Shown here: piece after piece, positions 1 through 10,598 of the stretch | Layout: each line of letters begins with the position of its first letter | Position numbering within the stretch: position 1 is the stretch's first letter | NCBI GenBank assembly: GCA_002270295.1 | Contig: NISF01000001.1 | Location: 806,001-870,000, forward strand | Length of the DNA stretch: 64,000 nt | Source of the DNA: Enterobacter sp. 10-1 | GTDB taxonomy: Bacteria; Pseudomonadota; Gammaproteobacteria; Enterobacterales; Enterobacteriaceae | Direction of reading: 5' to 3' | Notes under the pieces: model-generated | The model's input: only the letters and a program-made list of their open reading frames with translations | The model's database searches: none | What the model was told of the DNA's origin: nothing | Made by a program: the position numbers and the translations under genes

Positions 1-1494
1 CAGCTGCCGCTGCTGACCGGCCTGGCGTGCGCGCTGTTCTATGCCTGGCTGACCGGCATGCAGCCGCCGGCGCTGCGAACCTGCGTCGCACTCGTCGCCG
101 GCTGCGGGCTGCGGCTGTCCGGCAGGCGCTGGTCGTCATGGCAGATATGGGCATGCTGCGTTGGCGCCATTCTGTTTACCGACCCGCTGGCCGTTCTATC
201 TGACAGCCTGTGGCTATCGGTATTTGCCGTGGCGACGCTCATTTTTTGGTACCAGCTGGTGCCGCGGCCCTCAACATCGCGGAGCTGGCTGCTGCGCCAT
301 GTCCTGGGGTTAGGCCACCTGCAGTTCGGGCTGATGCTGCTGCTGTTGCCGATGCAGATTGTCATCTTTCACGGTATCAGCCTGACCTCGTGGCTGGCGA
401 ACCTGGTTGCCGTGCCGCTGGTCACTTTTGCTATCGTCCCGCTGATTCTGGCGGCGATGCTGCTGCATCTCTGCGGGCCTGCGGCGGTGGAGATGGCGTT
501 ATGGCTATCGGCAGATCGCCTGCTGGCCGCGCTGTTCTGGTTTTTACGCTGGCTACCGCAGGGCTGGCTGCCGCTGGATTCTCGCTGGACCGGCGTCAGC
601 GCGCTGCCCTGGCTGCTGCTGCTGGTCTGGCGCTTTCACGCCTGGCGCTCGCTTCCGGCTCTGTGCCTGAGCAGCATCATGCTGCTGAGCTGGTCCTTCT
701 GGCGTCCGATGGCGAAGGAGGAGTGGCGCGTGACGATGCTGGACGTCGGGCAGGGGCTGGCGATGGTCATCGAACGGCAGGGGGCGGCTATCCTCTATGA
801 CACCGGTCCGGCCTGGCCCGAGGGTGACAGCGGTCAGCTGATAATCACCCCCTGGCTACGCTGGCATCATCTACGGGTGGAAGGGTTTATTTTGAGCCAT
901 GAGCATCTTGACCACCGCGGCGGCCTGAATTCGATACACAAAGTCTGGCCCGCGGCCTGGATACGCAGCCCTCTGGGGTGGGAGGGGCATCGCGCATGCC
1001 GAAGAGGAGAGCGCTGGCGATGGCGTGGCTTAACCTTTCGCGCGCTTTGGCCGCTGCCGGGAGCGACTACGACCGGCAATAATCGCTCCTGCGTGGTGCG
1101 CATTGATGACGGCCAGCGCAGTATTTTGCTCACCGGTGATATCGAAGCTGCGGCAGAGCGCGCAATGCTGAGCCGCTACTGGCAGCATCTGGCGTCTACA
1201 CTTATCCAGGTTCCACATCATGGCAGCAACACCTCCTCGACCATTGCGCTGCTGCAGCGCACCGGTGGACAGGCGGCGCTGGCTTCGGTATCCCGCTATA
1301 ATGCGTGGCATATGCCCTCGGATAAGGTTGTTCAGCGCTACCGACAGCAGGGTTACCGCTGGTTCGATACGCCCCATCAGGGGCAGATTACGGTTATTTT
1401 TTCCACAGATGGTTGGCAAATCCTTAGCTTACGAGATCAACTTTTACCTCGTTGGTATCATCAGTGGTTTGGCGAGACCGAGGATAACGGGTAG
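1..1494 (+). CDS. ycaI: ComEC/Rec2 family DNA-uptake channel protein YcaI, C-terminal part (5' end outside window)
   Basis: Inner-membrane protein of the ComEC/Rec2 family, which carries single-stranded DNA across the cytoplasmic membrane in competent bacteria. The reading frame is open from base 1, so the N-terminal third (the family is about 750 residues) lies outside the window. What is visible is a series of hydrophobic competence-domain segments, then a C-terminal metallo-beta-lactamase-like domain. That domain shows DVGQGLAMVIE, the metal-site signature LSHEHLDHRGG, LLTGDIE and VPHHGSNTSS. The stop is 36 nt before msbA on the same strand, as in E. coli. Natural transformation is not established for these enterics, so the role is inferred from the family. 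Confidence 0.93.
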   Translation, partial: QLPLLTGLACALFYAWLTGMQPPALRTCVALVAGCGLRLSGRRWSSWQIWACCVGAILFTDPLAVLSDSLWLSVFAVATLIFWYQLVPRPSTSRSWLLRHVLGLGHLQFGLMLLLLPMQIVIFHGISLTSWLANLVAVPLVTFAIVPLILAAMLLHLCGPAAVEMALWLSADRLLAALFWFLRWLPQGWLPLDSRWTGVSALPWLLLLVWRFHAWRSLPALCLSSIMLLSWSFWRPMAKEEWRVTMLDVGQGLAMVIERQGAAILYDTGPAWPEGDSGQLIITPWLRWHHLRVEGFILSHEHLDHRGGLNSIHKVWPAAWIRSPLGWEGHRACRRGERWRWRGLTFRALWPLPGATTTGNNRSCVVRIDDGQRSILLTGDIEAAAERAMLSRYWQHLASTLIQVPHHGSNTSSTIALLQRTGGQAALASVSRYNAWHMPSDKVVQRYRQQGYRWFDTPHQGQITVIFSTDGWQILSLRDQLLPRWYHQWFGETEDNG

Positions 1495-1530
1495 AATATG
1501 CGGCTATTTCAACATAAGCTGGTTTACTGA

Positions 1531-3279
1531 ATGCAGAATGATAAAGATCTCTCCACGTGGCAGACCTTCCGCCGCCTCTGGCCGCTTATTGCGCCATTTA
1601 AAACCGGACTGATCGTCGCGGCAATTGCGTTAGTCTTTAACGCGGCTAGTGATACCTTCATGCTATCGCTTCTTAAACCGTTACTGGATGATGGTTTTGG
1701 TAAAACGGATCGCTCAGTGCTGCTGTGGATGCCGCTGGTGGTTATTGGGCTGATGCTGCTGCGTGGCGTCACCAGCTATATATCGAGCTACTGTATCTCG
1801 TGGGTTTCCGGCAAGGTCGTGATGACCATGCGACGCCGTTTATTCAGCCACATGATGGGGATGCCGGTCTCCTTCTTCGATAAGCAGTCCACCGGGACGC
1901 TGCTGTCGCGTATTACCTATGATTCCGAACAGGTTGCGTCGTCCTCATCCAGCGCGCTGATAACCGTCGTGCGCGAAGGCGCGTCGATCATCGGTCTGTT
2001 TATCATGATGTTCTACTACAGCTGGCAGCTGTCGCTGATTCTGATCGTGCTGGCGCCGATCGTCTCCGTCGCGATTCGCGTGGTATCCAAGCGTTTTCGT
2101 AACATCAGCAAGAATATGCAGAACACCATGGGCCAGGTGACCACCAGCGCGGAACAGATGCTCAAAGGGCATAAAGAAGTGCTGATGTTTGGCGGCCAGG
2201 CCGTGGAAACCAAGCGTTTCGATAAAGTCAGCAACAAAATGCGCCTGCAGGGGATGAAAATGGTCTCCGCATCGTCCATCTCTGACCCCATCATTCAGCT
2301 GATCGCCTCTCTGGCGCTGGCGTTTGTGCTGTACGCCGCCAGCTTCCCAAGCGTCATGGAAACGCTGACTGCCGGTACGATTACCGTGGTCTTCTCCTCA
2401 ATGATCGCCCTGATGCGTCCGCTGAAGTCTCTTACCAACGTCAACGCGCAGTTCCAGCGCGGGATGGCCGCCTGCCAGACGCTGTTTGCTATTCTTGATT
2501 CCGAGCAGGAAAAAGACGAAGGCAAGCTGGTTATCGAGCGCGCGAAGGGGAGCCTTGAGTTCAATAACGTCACCTTTACCTATCCAGGCCGCGAAACTCC
2601 GGCGCTGCGCAATATCAGTCTGGATATTCCGGAAGGCAAAACCGTCGCCCTGGTGGGGCGCTCGGGATCGGGTAAATCGACAATCGCGAGCCTGATCACG
2701 CGCTTTTATGATATCGATGAAGGCCAGATTTTGCTCGACGGTCACGATCTGCGTGAATACACCCTGGCCTCTCTGCGCGATCAGGTCGCCCTGGTTTCGC
2801 AAAACGTGCACCTGTTCAACGATACCGTAGCCAACAACATTGCCTACGCGCGCACCGAAGAGTACAGCCGCGAGCAGATCGAAGAGGCGGCGCGGATGGC
2901 CTATGCCATGGACTTTATCAGTAAAATGGATAACGGCCTCGATACCGTCATCGGCGAGAACGGCGTGCTGCTTTCCGGCGGTCAGCGTCAGCGTATCGCC
3001 ATCGCGCGCGCGCTGCTGCGTAACAGCCCCATTCTGATCCTCGATGAGGCAACGTCGGCGCTGGATACCGAATCTGAACGCGCCATTCAGGCGGCGCTGG
3101 ACGAGCTGCAAAAAAACCGCACCTCGCTGGTGATCGCTCACCGCCTGTCAACCATTGAGCAAGCCGATGAAATCGTGGTGGTCGAAGATGGACGCATCGT
3201 TGAACGCGGCAGCCATGCTGACCTGCTGGAACATCGCGGCGTTTACGCTCAGCTGCATAAAATGCAATTTGGCCAATGA
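1531..3279 (+). CDS. msbA: Lipid A export ATP-binding/permease protein MsbA
   Basis: Homodimeric ABC flippase that moves core-lipid A from the inner to the outer leaflet of the inner membrane, powered by ATP. The 582 residues match the family length. The N-terminal half has six membrane segments. The C-terminal ATPase domain has Walker [10 protein letters not shown] near residues 376-384, signature LSGGQRQR near 480, Walker [13 protein letters not shown] near 500 and the switch histidine in IAHRLST. The next gene, lpxK, overlaps the stop by 4 nt (ATGA), so lipid A transport and lipid A kinase are translationally coupled. Confidence 0.98.
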   Translation: MQNDKDLSTWQTFRRLWPLIAPFKTGLIVAAIALVFNAASDTFMLSLLKPLLDDGFGKTDRSVLLWMPLVVIGLMLLRGVTSYISSYCISWVSGKVVMTMRRRLFSHMMGMPVSFFDKQSTGTLLSRITYDSEQVASSSSSALITVVREGASIIGLFIMMFYYSWQLSLILIVLAPIVSVAIRVVSKRFRNISKNMQNTMGQVTTSAEQMLKGHKEVLMFGGQAVETKRFDKVSNKMRLQGMKMVSASSISDPIIQLIASLALAFVLYAASFPSVMETLTAGTITVVFSSMIALMRPLKSLTNVNAQFQRGMAACQTLFAILDSEQEKDEGKLVIERAKGSLEFNNVTFTYPGRETPALRNISLDIPEGKTVALVGRSGSGKSTIASLITRFYDIDEGQILLDGHDLREYTLASLRDQVALVSQNVHLFNDTVANNIAYARTEEYSREQIEEAARMAYAMDFISKMDNGLDTVIGENGVLLSGGQRQRIAIARALLRNSPILILDEATSALDTESERAIQAALDELQKNRTSLVIAHRLSTIEQADEIVVVEDGRIVERGSHADLLEHRGVYAQLHKMQFGQ

Positions 3280-4256
3280 TCGCGCGCATCTGGTCCGGTG
3301 AGTCGCCTTTATGGCGACTGCTGCTTCCGCTCTCCTGGCTTTACGGCCTGGTGAGCGGCCTGATTCGGCTCAGCTATCGGCTGGGGCTGAAGAAAGCCTG
3401 GCGGGCGCCGGTCCCGGTGGTGGTTGTCGGAAATCTTACCGCGGGCGGTAACGGCAAGACGCCGGTTGTCATCTGGCTGGTGGAGCAGCTGCAGCAGCGC
3501 GGGATCCGCGTTGGCGTTGTTTCCCGCGGCTACGGCGGCAAGGCGGCGAGCTACCCGCTGGTGCTCAATAACACCACCGCAACCGCGGAAGCCGGCGATG
3601 AGCCGGTGCTGATTTATCAACGCACCGGCGCGCCGGTGGCGGTCTCCCCGCAGCGCAGCGATGCGGTGCGGGCGCTGCTGGCCGCGCACGACCTGCAGCT
3701 TATCGTCACCGACGATGGCCTGCAGCACTACGCGCTGGCGCGCGATAAAGAAATCGTGGTTATTGACGGCGTACGCCGTTTTGGCAACGGCTGGTGGCTG
3801 CCGGCCGGGCCGATGCGCGAACGCGCCTCACGCCTGCGCTGCGTTGACGCCATTATCGCTAACGGGGGCGTCGCGCGGCCGGGAGAGATAGCCATGCAGC
3901 TGCGCCCCGGACAGGCGGTGAATGTGCTAAACGGCGAACGGCGTGACGTGGCGAGCTTTGATAACGTCGTGGCGATGGCCGGGATCGGCCATCCGCCGCG
4001 CTTTTTTGCGACCCTCGAAAGCTGCGGCGTGCAGCCGGTAAAAACCGTGGCGCTGGCCGATCATCAGGCCCTCACCCGGGCCGACGTTTCCGCGCTGGTG
4101 ACCGCGGGGCAAACGCTGCTGATGACCGAGAAAGACGCGGTGAAATGCCGGGCGTTTGCCGAAGCCAGCTGGTGGTATCTGCCCGTCGACGCCATAATGA
4201 CGGATGAACGCGCGCAGCGGCTGCTTACGGATCTGGTCACGCTGGCGCAACGTTAG
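3276..4256 (+). CDS. lpxK: Tetraacyldisaccharide 4'-kinase LpxK
   Basis: Membrane-associated kinase that phosphorylates the 4' position of the tetraacyldisaccharide-1-phosphate precursor to give lipid IVA, the sixth step of the Raetz pathway. The protein is 326 residues, with an N-terminal hydrophobic anchor around residues 12-36. The P-loop is [12 protein letters not shown], residues 52-63, with Lys61. The start codon overlaps the msbA stop by 4 nt. The gene ends 57 nt before ycaQ. Confidence 0.98.
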   Translation: MIARIWSGESPLWRLLLPLSWLYGLVSGLIRLSYRLGLKKAWRAPVPVVVVGNLTAGGNGKTPVVIWLVEQLQQRGIRVGVVSRGYGGKAASYPLVLNNTTATAEAGDEPVLIYQRTGAPVAVSPQRSDAVRALLAAHDLQLIVTDDGLQHYALARDKEIVVIDGVRRFGNGWWLPAGPMRERASRLRCVDAIIANGGVARPGEIAMQLRPGQAVNVLNGERRDVASFDNVVAMAGIGHPPRFFATLESCGVQPVKTVALADHQALTRADVSALVTAGQTLLMTEKDAVKCRAFAEASWWYLPVDAIMTDERAQRLLTDLVTLAQR

Positions 4257-4313
4257 TTTTCGCCACGCCTGCTTTCGGTGCCGCTGTATCGGGGTCCTTG
4301 ACGGAGAACCTGC

Positions 4314-5543
4314 ATGTCGGTACTAACGCTTTCACTTAAAGAAGCCCGCCATCTTCACCTTGCGGCGCAGGGCCTGCTGAAAAAGCCCCGGCGTCGCGCC
4401 CGCTCGGCCGACGTTCTGCAGACTATTCGCCAGATGTCGCTGCTGCAAATTGATACCATCAACGTTGTCGCCCGCAGCCCCTATCTGGTGCTTTTCAGCC
4501 GCCTCGGCAGCTATCCGCAAAGCTGGCTGGATGAGGCGCTGCGCGTGGGCGAACTCATGGAATACTGGGCTCATGAAGCCTGCTTTTTACCGCGCAGCGA
4601 TTTTTCGCTGGTGCGCCACCGCATGCTGACGCCGGATAATATGGGCTGGAAGTATCATCAAGGGTGGATGAAGGAGCATGCGGATGACATTCAGCTGCTG
4701 CTGGAGCACATCGCGCAAAATGGCCCGGTACGCTCAGCTGACTTTAGCCATCCGCGTAAAGGCGCCAGCGGCTGGTGGGAGTGGAAGCCGCACAAGCGTC
4801 ATCTGGAGGGGCTGTTTACCGCCGGCGAAGTGATGGTCGTGGAACGGCGCAACTTTCAGCGGGTTTACGACCTGACGCAGCGGGTGATGCCGCACTGGGA
4901 TGATGCGCGCGATGCGCTGTCGCAGGCGCAGGCTGAAGAGATTATGCTGCGCAATAGCGTCCGCAGCCTGGGTATTTTCCGCCCGCAGTGGCTGGCCGAC
5001 TATTATCGCCTGCGCCAGCCAGCGCTTGCGGGCCTGCTGGCGAACTGGCAGGAAGAGGGGCTGGTGACGGCGGTGAACGTCGAGGGGCTAGGCGATATGT
5101 GGCTGCACCGGGAGGCTTTGCAGCAGCTGGAAGCGGCGCCGGGCGGTAAGCTTTCGGCGAGCCATAGCGCGGTGCTGTCGCCGTTTGACCCGGTTGTCTG
5201 GGACCGTAAGCGCGCTGAGCAGCTGTTTAATTTTAGCTACCGCCTCGAGTGCTACACGCCGGCGTCAAAGCGCCAGTATGGCTATTTTGTGCTGCCGCTG
5301 CTGCATCAGGGCAGGCTGGTGGGCCGTATGGACAGCAAAATGCATCGCAAAACCGGGGTTCTGGAAATTTTCTCGTTATGGCTGGAAGAGGGCGTCAAGG
5401 TGACCTCTGGCCTGGAGAACGGCCTGCGGCGGGCGATTGACGATTTCGCCCGCTGGCAGCTGGCCGAGCGCGTTAGCTTCGGCCTCCTGCCGCCGGAACT
5501 CTTTGTCGACCGCCGGCAGGGGTGGCAGCTCGACGCTATTTGA
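4314..5543 (+). CDS. ycaQ: Interstrand-crosslink DNA glycosylase YcaQ (AlkX type, HTH_42 fold)
   Basis: Winged-helix DNA glycosylase of the AlkZ/AlkX superfamily. E. coli YcaQ excises N7-alkylguanines and unhooks nitrogen-mustard interstrand crosslinks. The 409 residues match the family. The catalytic Gln-hydrophobic-Asp motif is visible as QID at residues 45-47 (QMSLLQIDTINVV), which is the QxD form of YcaQ rather than the QxQ form of Streptomyces AlkZ. A ribosome-binding site (ACGGAGAA) precedes the ATG. The gene lies alone between lpxK and ycaR. Confidence 0.92.
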   Translation: MSVLTLSLKEARHLHLAAQGLLKKPRRRARSADVLQTIRQMSLLQIDTINVVARSPYLVLFSRLGSYPQSWLDEALRVGELMEYWAHEACFLPRSDFSLVRHRMLTPDNMGWKYHQGWMKEHADDIQLLLEHIAQNGPVRSADFSHPRKGASGWWEWKPHKRHLEGLFTAGEVMVVERRNFQRVYDLTQRVMPHWDDARDALSQAQAEEIMLRNSVRSLGIFRPQWLADYYRLRQPALAGLLANWQEEGLVTAVNVEGLGDMWLHREALQQLEAAPGGKLSASHSAVLSPFDPVVWDRKRAEQLFNFSYRLECYTPASKRQYGYFVLPLLHQGRLVGRMDSKMHRKTGVLEIFSLWLEEGVKVTSGLENGLRRAIDDFARWQLAERVSFGLLPPELFVDRRQGWQLDAI

Positions 5544-5642
5544 GCGGCCGGCATCCGCCCGGCCGCATCGCCAAACGCAGCGCGGCGTCAGGTATCCTGT
5601 GCTATGCTGCTGCGGAATCTATTTGGTCCATCAGGAGGAAAC

Positions 5643-5825
5643 ATGGATCACCGTTTACTTGAAATTATCGCCTGTCCTGTTTGCAACGGTAAACTGTATT
5701 ACAGCCAGGATAAGCAAGAGCTAATCTGCAAAATTGACAGCCTGGCTTTTCCTCTGCGCGACGGAATCCCCGTATTGCTGGAAACCGAAGCCCGCTCGCT
5801 AGCCGTTGGAGAGAGCCATTCATGA
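5643..5825 (+). CDS. ycaR: UPF0434/Trm112-like small zinc-finger protein YcaR
   Basis: A 60-residue protein of the Trm112p-like/UPF0434 family, of unknown exact role in enterics. The N-terminus [18 protein letters not shown] carries a CPxC pair, and another Cys occurs in LICKID, so zinc binding is possible but incomplete. The ATG at 5643 was chosen because a strong AGGAGG lies 5-10 nt upstream and the length then equals that of E. coli YcaR; an in-frame ATG at 5604 has no such site. The stop overlaps the kdsB start by 4 nt, so it is translationally coupled to KDO activation. Confidence 0.93.
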   Translation: MDHRLLEIIACPVCNGKLYYSQDKQELICKIDSLAFPLRDGIPVLLETEARSLAVGESHS

Positions 5826-6568
5826 GTTTTGTGGTCATCATTCCTGCGCGCTTTGCCTCCACGCGTTTGCCTGGCAAGCCATTGCAGGATATCAACGGCA
5901 AACCGATGATTGTCCATGTGCTGGAGCGCGCGCGCGAGTCCGGGGCCGAGCGTATTATCGTCGCTACCGACCATGAAGAGGTGGCGCGCGCGGTGGAAGC
6001 CGCCGGCGGCGAAGTGTGCATGACGCGCGCCGATCATCAGTCCGGCACTGAACGCCTGGCGGAAGTTGTCGAGAAGTGCGCCTTCAGCGATGAGACGATT
6101 ATCGTCAATATTCAGGGCGACGAGCCGATGATCCCGCCGGCGATTGTGCGCCAGGTCGCTGAGAATCTGGCCTCCAGCACCTGCGGGATGGCGACGCTGG
6201 CGGTGCCGATTCACGATGCCGAAGAGGCGTTCAATCCGAATGCGGTGAAGGTGGTGATGGATGCCGAAGGCTACGCCCTTTACTTCTCCCGCGCCACGAT
6301 TCCCTGGGATCGCGATCGCTTTGCGCACTCCCGCGACGCCATCGGCGATTCGCTGCTGCGCCATATCGGGATCTACGGCTATCGCGCCGGCTTTATTCGC
6401 CGCTATGTCAGCTGGGCGCCGAGTCCGCTGGAGCAAATCGAAATGCTCGAGCAGCTGCGCGTGCTGTGGTATGGCGAAAAAATCCATGTCGCGGTGGCCG
6501 AAGTTGTCCCGGGTACCGGCGTAGATACGCCGGAAGATCTGGAGCGCGTTCGCGCCGAACTGCGTTAA
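5822..6568 (+). CDS. kdsB: 3-deoxy-manno-octulosonate cytidylyltransferase KdsB
   Basis: Cytoplasmic enzyme that makes CMP-KDO from CTP and KDO, activating the sugar for addition to lipid IVA. The protein is 248 residues, the usual length. The N-terminal nucleotide-binding motif is [14 protein letters not shown] at residues 8-21. Other family motifs seen are [10 protein letters not shown] and [10 protein letters not shown]. It is coupled to ycaR by an ATGA overlap and lies near msbA and lpxK, so this end of the window groups LPS functions. A stem-loop follows the stop. Confidence 0.98.
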   Translation: MSFVVIIPARFASTRLPGKPLQDINGKPMIVHVLERARESGAERIIVATDHEEVARAVEAAGGEVCMTRADHQSGTERLAEVVEKCAFSDETIIVNIQGDEPMIPPAIVRQVAENLASSTCGMATLAVPIHDAEEAFNPNAVKVVMDAEGYALYFSRATIPWDRDRFAHSRDAIGDSLLRHIGIYGYRAGFIRRYVSWAPSPLEQIEMLEQLRVLWYGEKIHVAVAEVVPGTGVDTPEDLERVRAELR

Positions 6569-6575
6569 CTCCCCG

Positions 6576-6597
6576 ATCCCCTCCATCAGGAGGGGAT
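6576..6597 (+). terminator. Stem-loop downstream of kdsB
   Basis: A perfect 9-bp stem ATCCCCTCC / GGAGGGGAT with loop ATCA begins 7 nt after the kdsB stop. A T-rich stretch (CTATTTTTCC) comes only about 10 nt later, so it could be a weak intrinsic terminator or an RNA-stabilising 3' end. Confidence 0.55.
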
Positions 6598-6708
6598 ATC
6601 CTCAGGCTATTTTTCCATACTTTTTGCCGCAATTTTTGATCTCACCCGATGACAACCTCGCGACCGACGCTCATGATGAAACCAGTAGTATTCATGAGGG
6701 TAATTCAA

Positions 6709-7602
6709 ATGGAACAGTTGCGAACCGAGCTGAGCCACCTGCTGGGCGAAAAACTCAGTCGGGTAGAGTGCGTTAGCGAGAAGCCCTTGACGGCGCTGTG
6801 GGCGCTCTATGATGCACAGGGAAATCCGCTGCCGCTGCTGGCGAGAAGTTTCACCACGCCCGGCGTCGCGCGCCAGCTGGCGTGGAAGATATCAACGCTG
6901 GCCCGCAGCGGCTCCGTACGTATGCCGGTGGTGTACGGCGTAATGACGCATGAAGAGCAGCCCGGGCCGGATGTCCTGCTGATTGAGCGGCTGCGCGGCG
7001 TCTCCGTCGAAGCCCCGGCCCGCACTCCGCAGCGCTGGGAGCAGCTGCAGGAGCAGATCGTCGAAGCGCTGCTGTCGTGGCACCGTCAGGATAGCGGCGG
7101 CTGCGTCGGGGTGGTTGATAGTACGCAGGAAAACCTGTGGCCAAACTGGTATCGCCAGCGGGTGGAGGTTCTGTGGGGGACGCTTAACCTTTATCAGGAT
7201 ACCGGCCTGACGATGCAGGACAAACGGATCCTCTTCCGTTCGCGGGAGTGCCTTGGCGAATTATTTAAAGATTTCAATGATAACTGCGTGCTGGTGCACG
7301 GCAGCTTCACGCTGCGCAGCATGCTGAAGGACGCGCGTAGCGACCAGCTGCTGGCAATGGTGGGGCCGGGGATGATGCTGTGGGCGCCGCGCGAATATGA
7401 GCTGTTTCGCCTCTGCGACGGCGGGCAGGCGGAACAGCTGCTGTGGCACTATCTGCACCGCGCGCCGGTAGCGGAATCCTTCCTCTGGCGGCGCTGGCTC
7501 TACCTGCTGTGGGACGAGGTCGACAGCCTGGTCAATACCGGGCGCTTCGATCGCGCCCGCTTTGATTTAGCCGCGAAATCACTCCTGCCCTGGCTCGCCT
7601 GA
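6709..7602 (+). CDS. ycbJ: Aminoglycoside-phosphotransferase-like protein YcbJ (probable pseudokinase)
   Basis: YcbJ family, function unknown; distantly related in fold to APH/choline kinases. The ATG at 6709 (MEQLRTELSH) gives 297 residues, equal to E. coli YcbJ, and GAGGG lies about 10 nt upstream; the longer in-frame start at 6649 has no good site. The place of the catalytic loop reads VLVHGSFTLRSML, where active APH enzymes have HGDxxxxN, so the base Asp and the metal-binding Asn are both replaced. The 3' end overlaps the convergent elyC gene by 24 nt. Confidence 0.85.
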   Translation: MEQLRTELSHLLGEKLSRVECVSEKPLTALWALYDAQGNPLPLLARSFTTPGVARQLAWKISTLARSGSVRMPVVYGVMTHEEQPGPDVLLIERLRGVSVEAPARTPQRWEQLQEQIVEALLSWHRQDSGGCVGVVDSTQENLWPNWYRQRVEVLWGTLNLYQDTGLTMQDKRILFRSRECLGELFKDFNDNCVLVHGSFTLRSMLKDARSDQLLAMVGPGMMLWAPREYELFRLCDGGQAEQLLWHYLHRAPVAESFLWRRWLYLLWDEVDSLVNTGRFDRARFDLAAKSLLPWLA

Positions 7603-8358
7603 CGCGCCTTTTAGCCACTGCCAGATGCGCCCGAGGGTTTCATAGCCGACGCGATCGCTGTGCATCAGCCAGAAGGGGGACGGGATCGCGCGCTCCCACG
7701 GATTTAGCGGCGATTCGATCGCCAGCTGGTTGGCCGGCGCCGGCAGCGGATTGAGTCCGGCGTGGCGGAAGAAGATCATCGCTCGCGGCAGATGCGAGGC
7801 GGAGGTGACCAGCAGGAAAGGCGCATCGCCAATCGCCTGTTTTACCGCCTGAGCCTCTTCTTCCGTATCCTTTGGCCGATCCAGGACGATAATGTCGCCG
7901 GCCGGCACGCCGAGGCTCTGCGCGACGCGGGCGCCGGCCAGCGCGGTGCTGACCGGGTTAGTTTTGGCGGCCGCGCCGGTAAAGATAATCTTCGATCCCG
8001 GATTCTCATGCCACAGGCGGATCCCTTCGGTCAGCCGCGGCAGGCTGTTGTTAATCAGGTTCGAGCTGGGGGCCCAGTCCGGATTCCACGTATACCCGCC
8101 GCCGAGCACCACCACATACTGAACGCGTTGCGCGCCGCGCCATGTCGGATAGGTCTCTTCGATCGGCTTGAGTAAGCTATCGGCCACCGGCTGCAGGCTG
8201 AGCAGGGCCAGCAGCAGCCAGCCGATGCTGACGCAGGTCTTGCCGGTTTTTTGCCAACGGCTAAACCACAGCAGCGCGATGCCGAAAGCGATCAGCATCA
8301 GCAGCAGGGGAAGGGGCAGCATCATGCCCCCCAGATACTTTTTCAGCGTAAAAAGCAT
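7579..8358 (-). CDS. elyC: Envelope biogenesis factor ElyC (DUF218)
   Basis: Inner-membrane DUF218 protein. E. coli ElyC (YcbC) is needed for proper peptidoglycan synthesis at low temperature and affects use of the lipid carrier undecaprenyl phosphate. The protein is 259 residues, with two hydrophobic N-terminal helices (about 10-31 and 38-58) and then a DUF218 domain with VVVLGGGYTWN, FTGAAAKTN and VTSASHLPRAM. The ATG at 8358 matches the E. coli start; the frame stays open further upstream but runs into the cmoM coding region on the other strand. It is divergent from cmoM across 120 bp. Confidence 0.92.
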   Translation of the reverse strand: MLFTLKKYLGGMMLPLPLLLMLIAFGIALLWFSRWQKTGKTCVSIGWLLLALLSLQPVADSLLKPIEETYPTWRGAQRVQYVVVLGGGYTWNPDWAPSSNLINNSLPRLTEGIRLWHENPGSKIIFTGAAAKTNPVSTALAGARVAQSLGVPAGDIIVLDRPKDTEEEAQAVKQAIGDAPFLLVTSASHLPRAMIFFRHAGLNPLPAPANQLAIESPLNPWERAIPSPFWLMHSDRVGYETLGRIWQWLKGASGEPGQE

Positions 8359-8478
8359 GCCAGATGGGTCCTTTTTAACCACATAACCAAACTTATGCCC
8401 CGATCTTATAACAGATCGCTTCACTCTCAGCGCGGGTATGACAAAATAGCGGCTTTGTGTTGGCTTGTGGAGTCGCCC

Positions 8479-9279
8479 GTGCAGGATCGCAATTTCGATG
8501 ACATTGCCGAAAAGTTTTCGCGCAATATATACGGCACCACCAAGGGCGAACTGCGTCAGGCCATCCTCTGGCAGGATCTGCAGCCGCTGCTGGAGCGGCT
8601 TGGCCCCGGGCCGCTGCGCGTTCTCGACGCCGGCGGCGGCGAGGGACAAACGGCGGTAAAGGTTGCGCAGATGGGTCATCACGTCACGCTGTGCGATCTT
8701 TCTGCCGAGATGATTGCTCGCGCCCGGCAGGCGGCAGTCGATAAAGGTGTGATCGACAACATGCATTTTGTACAATGCGCGGCTCAGGATATTGAGCAGC
8801 ATTTGGAAAGCCCGGTCGATCTGATACTGTTTCATGCGGTGCTGGAATGGGTGGCCGAGCCTCAGGAGATGCTGCGGGTGCTGTGGTCGGTGCTGCGTCC
8901 CGGCGGCGCGCTGTCGCTAATGTTCTACAATGCTAACGGTCTGCTGATGCACAACATGGTCGTCGGAAACTTCGATTACGTGCAGATCGGGATGCCAAAA
9001 AAGAAAAAACGCACGCTATCGCCGGACTATCCGCGTTCGCCGGAGCAGGTGTACGGCTGGCTGGAAGAGCAGGGCTGGCAAATTACCGGCAAAACCGGCG
9101 TGCGGGTGTTTCATGATTATCTGCGTGAAAAACGCAGACAGCGCGACAATTTTGCGGCGCTGCTGGAGCTGGAGACGCGCTACTGTCGCCAGGAGCCGTA
9201 TATCAGCCTGGGCCGCTATATTCACGTCACCGCGATTAAGAACCAGGCTCAGAGCTGCCGATGCAAGGATAAAGTATGA
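8479..9279 (+). CDS. cmoM: tRNA 5-carboxymethoxyuridine methyltransferase CmoM (GTG start)
   Basis: Class I SAM-dependent methyltransferase (formerly SmtA) that methylates cmo5U34 to mcmo5U in wobble positions of several tRNAs. The GTG at 8479 was chosen because TGGAG lies 6 nt upstream and translation then starts (M)[15 protein letters not shown], as in E. coli. This gives 266 residues. SAM motif I is [11 protein letters not shown], residues 48-58. The stop overlaps the mukF start by 4 nt (ATGA), so cmoM is the first gene of the muk operon. Confidence 0.95.
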   Translation: MQDRNFDDIAEKFSRNIYGTTKGELRQAILWQDLQPLLERLGPGPLRVLDAGGGEGQTAVKVAQMGHHVTLCDLSAEMIARARQAAVDKGVIDNMHFVQCAAQDIEQHLESPVDLILFHAVLEWVAEPQEMLRVLWSVLRPGGALSLMFYNANGLLMHNMVVGNFDYVQIGMPKKKKRTLSPDYPRSPEQVYGWLEEQGWQITGKTGVRVFHDYLREKRRQRDNFAALLELETRYCRQEPYISLGRYIHVTAIKNQAQSCRCKDKV

Positions 9280-10598
9280 GTGAATTTTCCCAGACAGTCC
9301 CCGAACTGGTTGCCTGGGCCAGAAAAAATGATTTTTCTATTTCGCTGCCGGTCGACAGACTCTCTTTTCTGCTGGCGGTTGCCACGCTGAACGGCGAGCG
9401 GCTTGAAGGGGAAATGACCGAGGGAGAACTGGTGGACGCGTTCCGCCACGTCAGTGATGCGTTTGAGCAGACCAGCGAAACCATCAGCCAGCGCGCCAAT
9501 AACGCGATTAACGATATGGTGCGCCAGCGTCTGCTGAACCGCTTTACCAGCGAACTCACGGAAGGCAATGCCATTTATCGCCTGACGCCGTTAGGTATTG
9601 GGATTACCGACTACTATATTCGCCAGCGCGAGTTTTCCACGCTGCGCCTGTCGATGCAGCTATCGATCGTCGCCGGCGAGCTCAAGCGCGCCGCCGACTC
9701 TGCGGAAGAGGGCGGAGATGAGTTTCACTGGCATCGTAACGTCTTTGCGCCGCTGAAATATTCGGTGGCGGAAATTTTTGACAGCATCGATCTGACCCAG
9801 AGAATCATGGATGAACAGCAGCAGCTGGTGAAGGACGACATCGCCCAGCTGCTGAACAAAGACTGGCGGGCGGCGATCTCCAGCTGCGAGCTGCTGCTCT
9901 CGGAAACGTCCGGGACTTTGCGCGAACTGCAGGATACGCTGGACGCGGCGGGCGATAAGCTGCAGGCTAACCTGCTGCGGATCCAGGACTCGACTATCGC
10001 GCGGGACGACCTGCATTTCGTCGATCGCCTGGTGTTCGATCTGCAAAGCAAGCTCGATCGCATCGTTAGCTGGGGCCAGCAGGCGATCGACCTGTGGATC
10101 GGCTACGATCGCCACGTGCATAAATTTATCCGTACCGCCATTGATATGGATAAAAACCGCGTATTTGCTCAGCGTCTACGCCAGTCGGTGCAGACCTACT
10201 TCGATGCGCCCTGGGCCTTGACCCACGCCAGCGCCGACCGCCTGCTCGATATGCGTGATGAAGAGATGGCGCTGCTCGATGAAGAGGTCACCGGGGAGCT
10301 TCCTGAGGATCTGGAGTACGAAGAGTTTAATGAAATTCGTGAACAGCTGGCGGCCCTCATTGAAACGCAGCTGGTTATCTATAAAGACAAAGGGCTGCCG
10401 CTGGATCTCGGCCTGGTCGTGCGCGAGTATCTGGCGCAGTATCCGCGCGCGCGGCACTTCGATGTGGCGAGAATCGTCGTCGATCAGGCGGTACGTTTGG
10501 GCGTAGCGCAAGCAGATTTCACCGGACTGCCGGCACAATGGCAGCCGATTAATGATTACGGAGCCAAGGTACAGGCGCATGTCATCGACAAATATTGA
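9276..10598 (+). CDS. mukF: Condensin complex kleisin subunit MukF
   Basis: Kleisin of the MukBEF condensin, which bridges MukB heads and binds MukE. The protein is 440 residues, as in E. coli. It has an N-terminal winged-helix dimerisation domain, a central helical part and a C-terminal winged helix that contacts the MukB head. Acidic patches (for example [13 protein letters not shown]) are visible. It overlaps cmoM by 4 nt and mukE by 20 nt, so the three subunits are probably made in balanced amounts. Confidence 0.98.
   Translation: MSEFSQTVPELVAWARKNDFSISLPVDRLSFLLAVATLNGERLEGEMTEGELVDAFRHVSDAFEQTSETISQRANNAINDMVRQRLLNRFTSELTEGNAIYRLTPLGIGITDYYIRQREFSTLRLSMQLSIVAGELKRAADSAEEGGDEFHWHRNVFAPLKYSVAEIFDSIDLTQRIMDEQQQLVKDDIAQLLNKDWRAAISSCELLLSETSGTLRELQDTLDAAGDKLQANLLRIQDSTIARDDLHFVDRLVFDLQSKLDRIVSWGQQAIDLWIGYDRHVHKFIRTAIDMDKNRVFAQRLRQSVQTYFDAPWALTHASADRLLDMRDEEMALLDEEVTGELPEDLEYEEFNEIREQLAALIETQLVIYKDKGLPLDLGLVVREYLAQYPRARHFDVARIVVDQAVRLGVAQADFTGLPAQWQPINDYGAKVQAHVIDKY

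Noticed and set aside
7579..8835. elyC as a 418-residue protein with a long N-terminal extension
   Set aside because: The extra 159 codons lie opposite cmoM and have no family similarity; the 259-residue form matches E. coli and starts with its known N-terminus.
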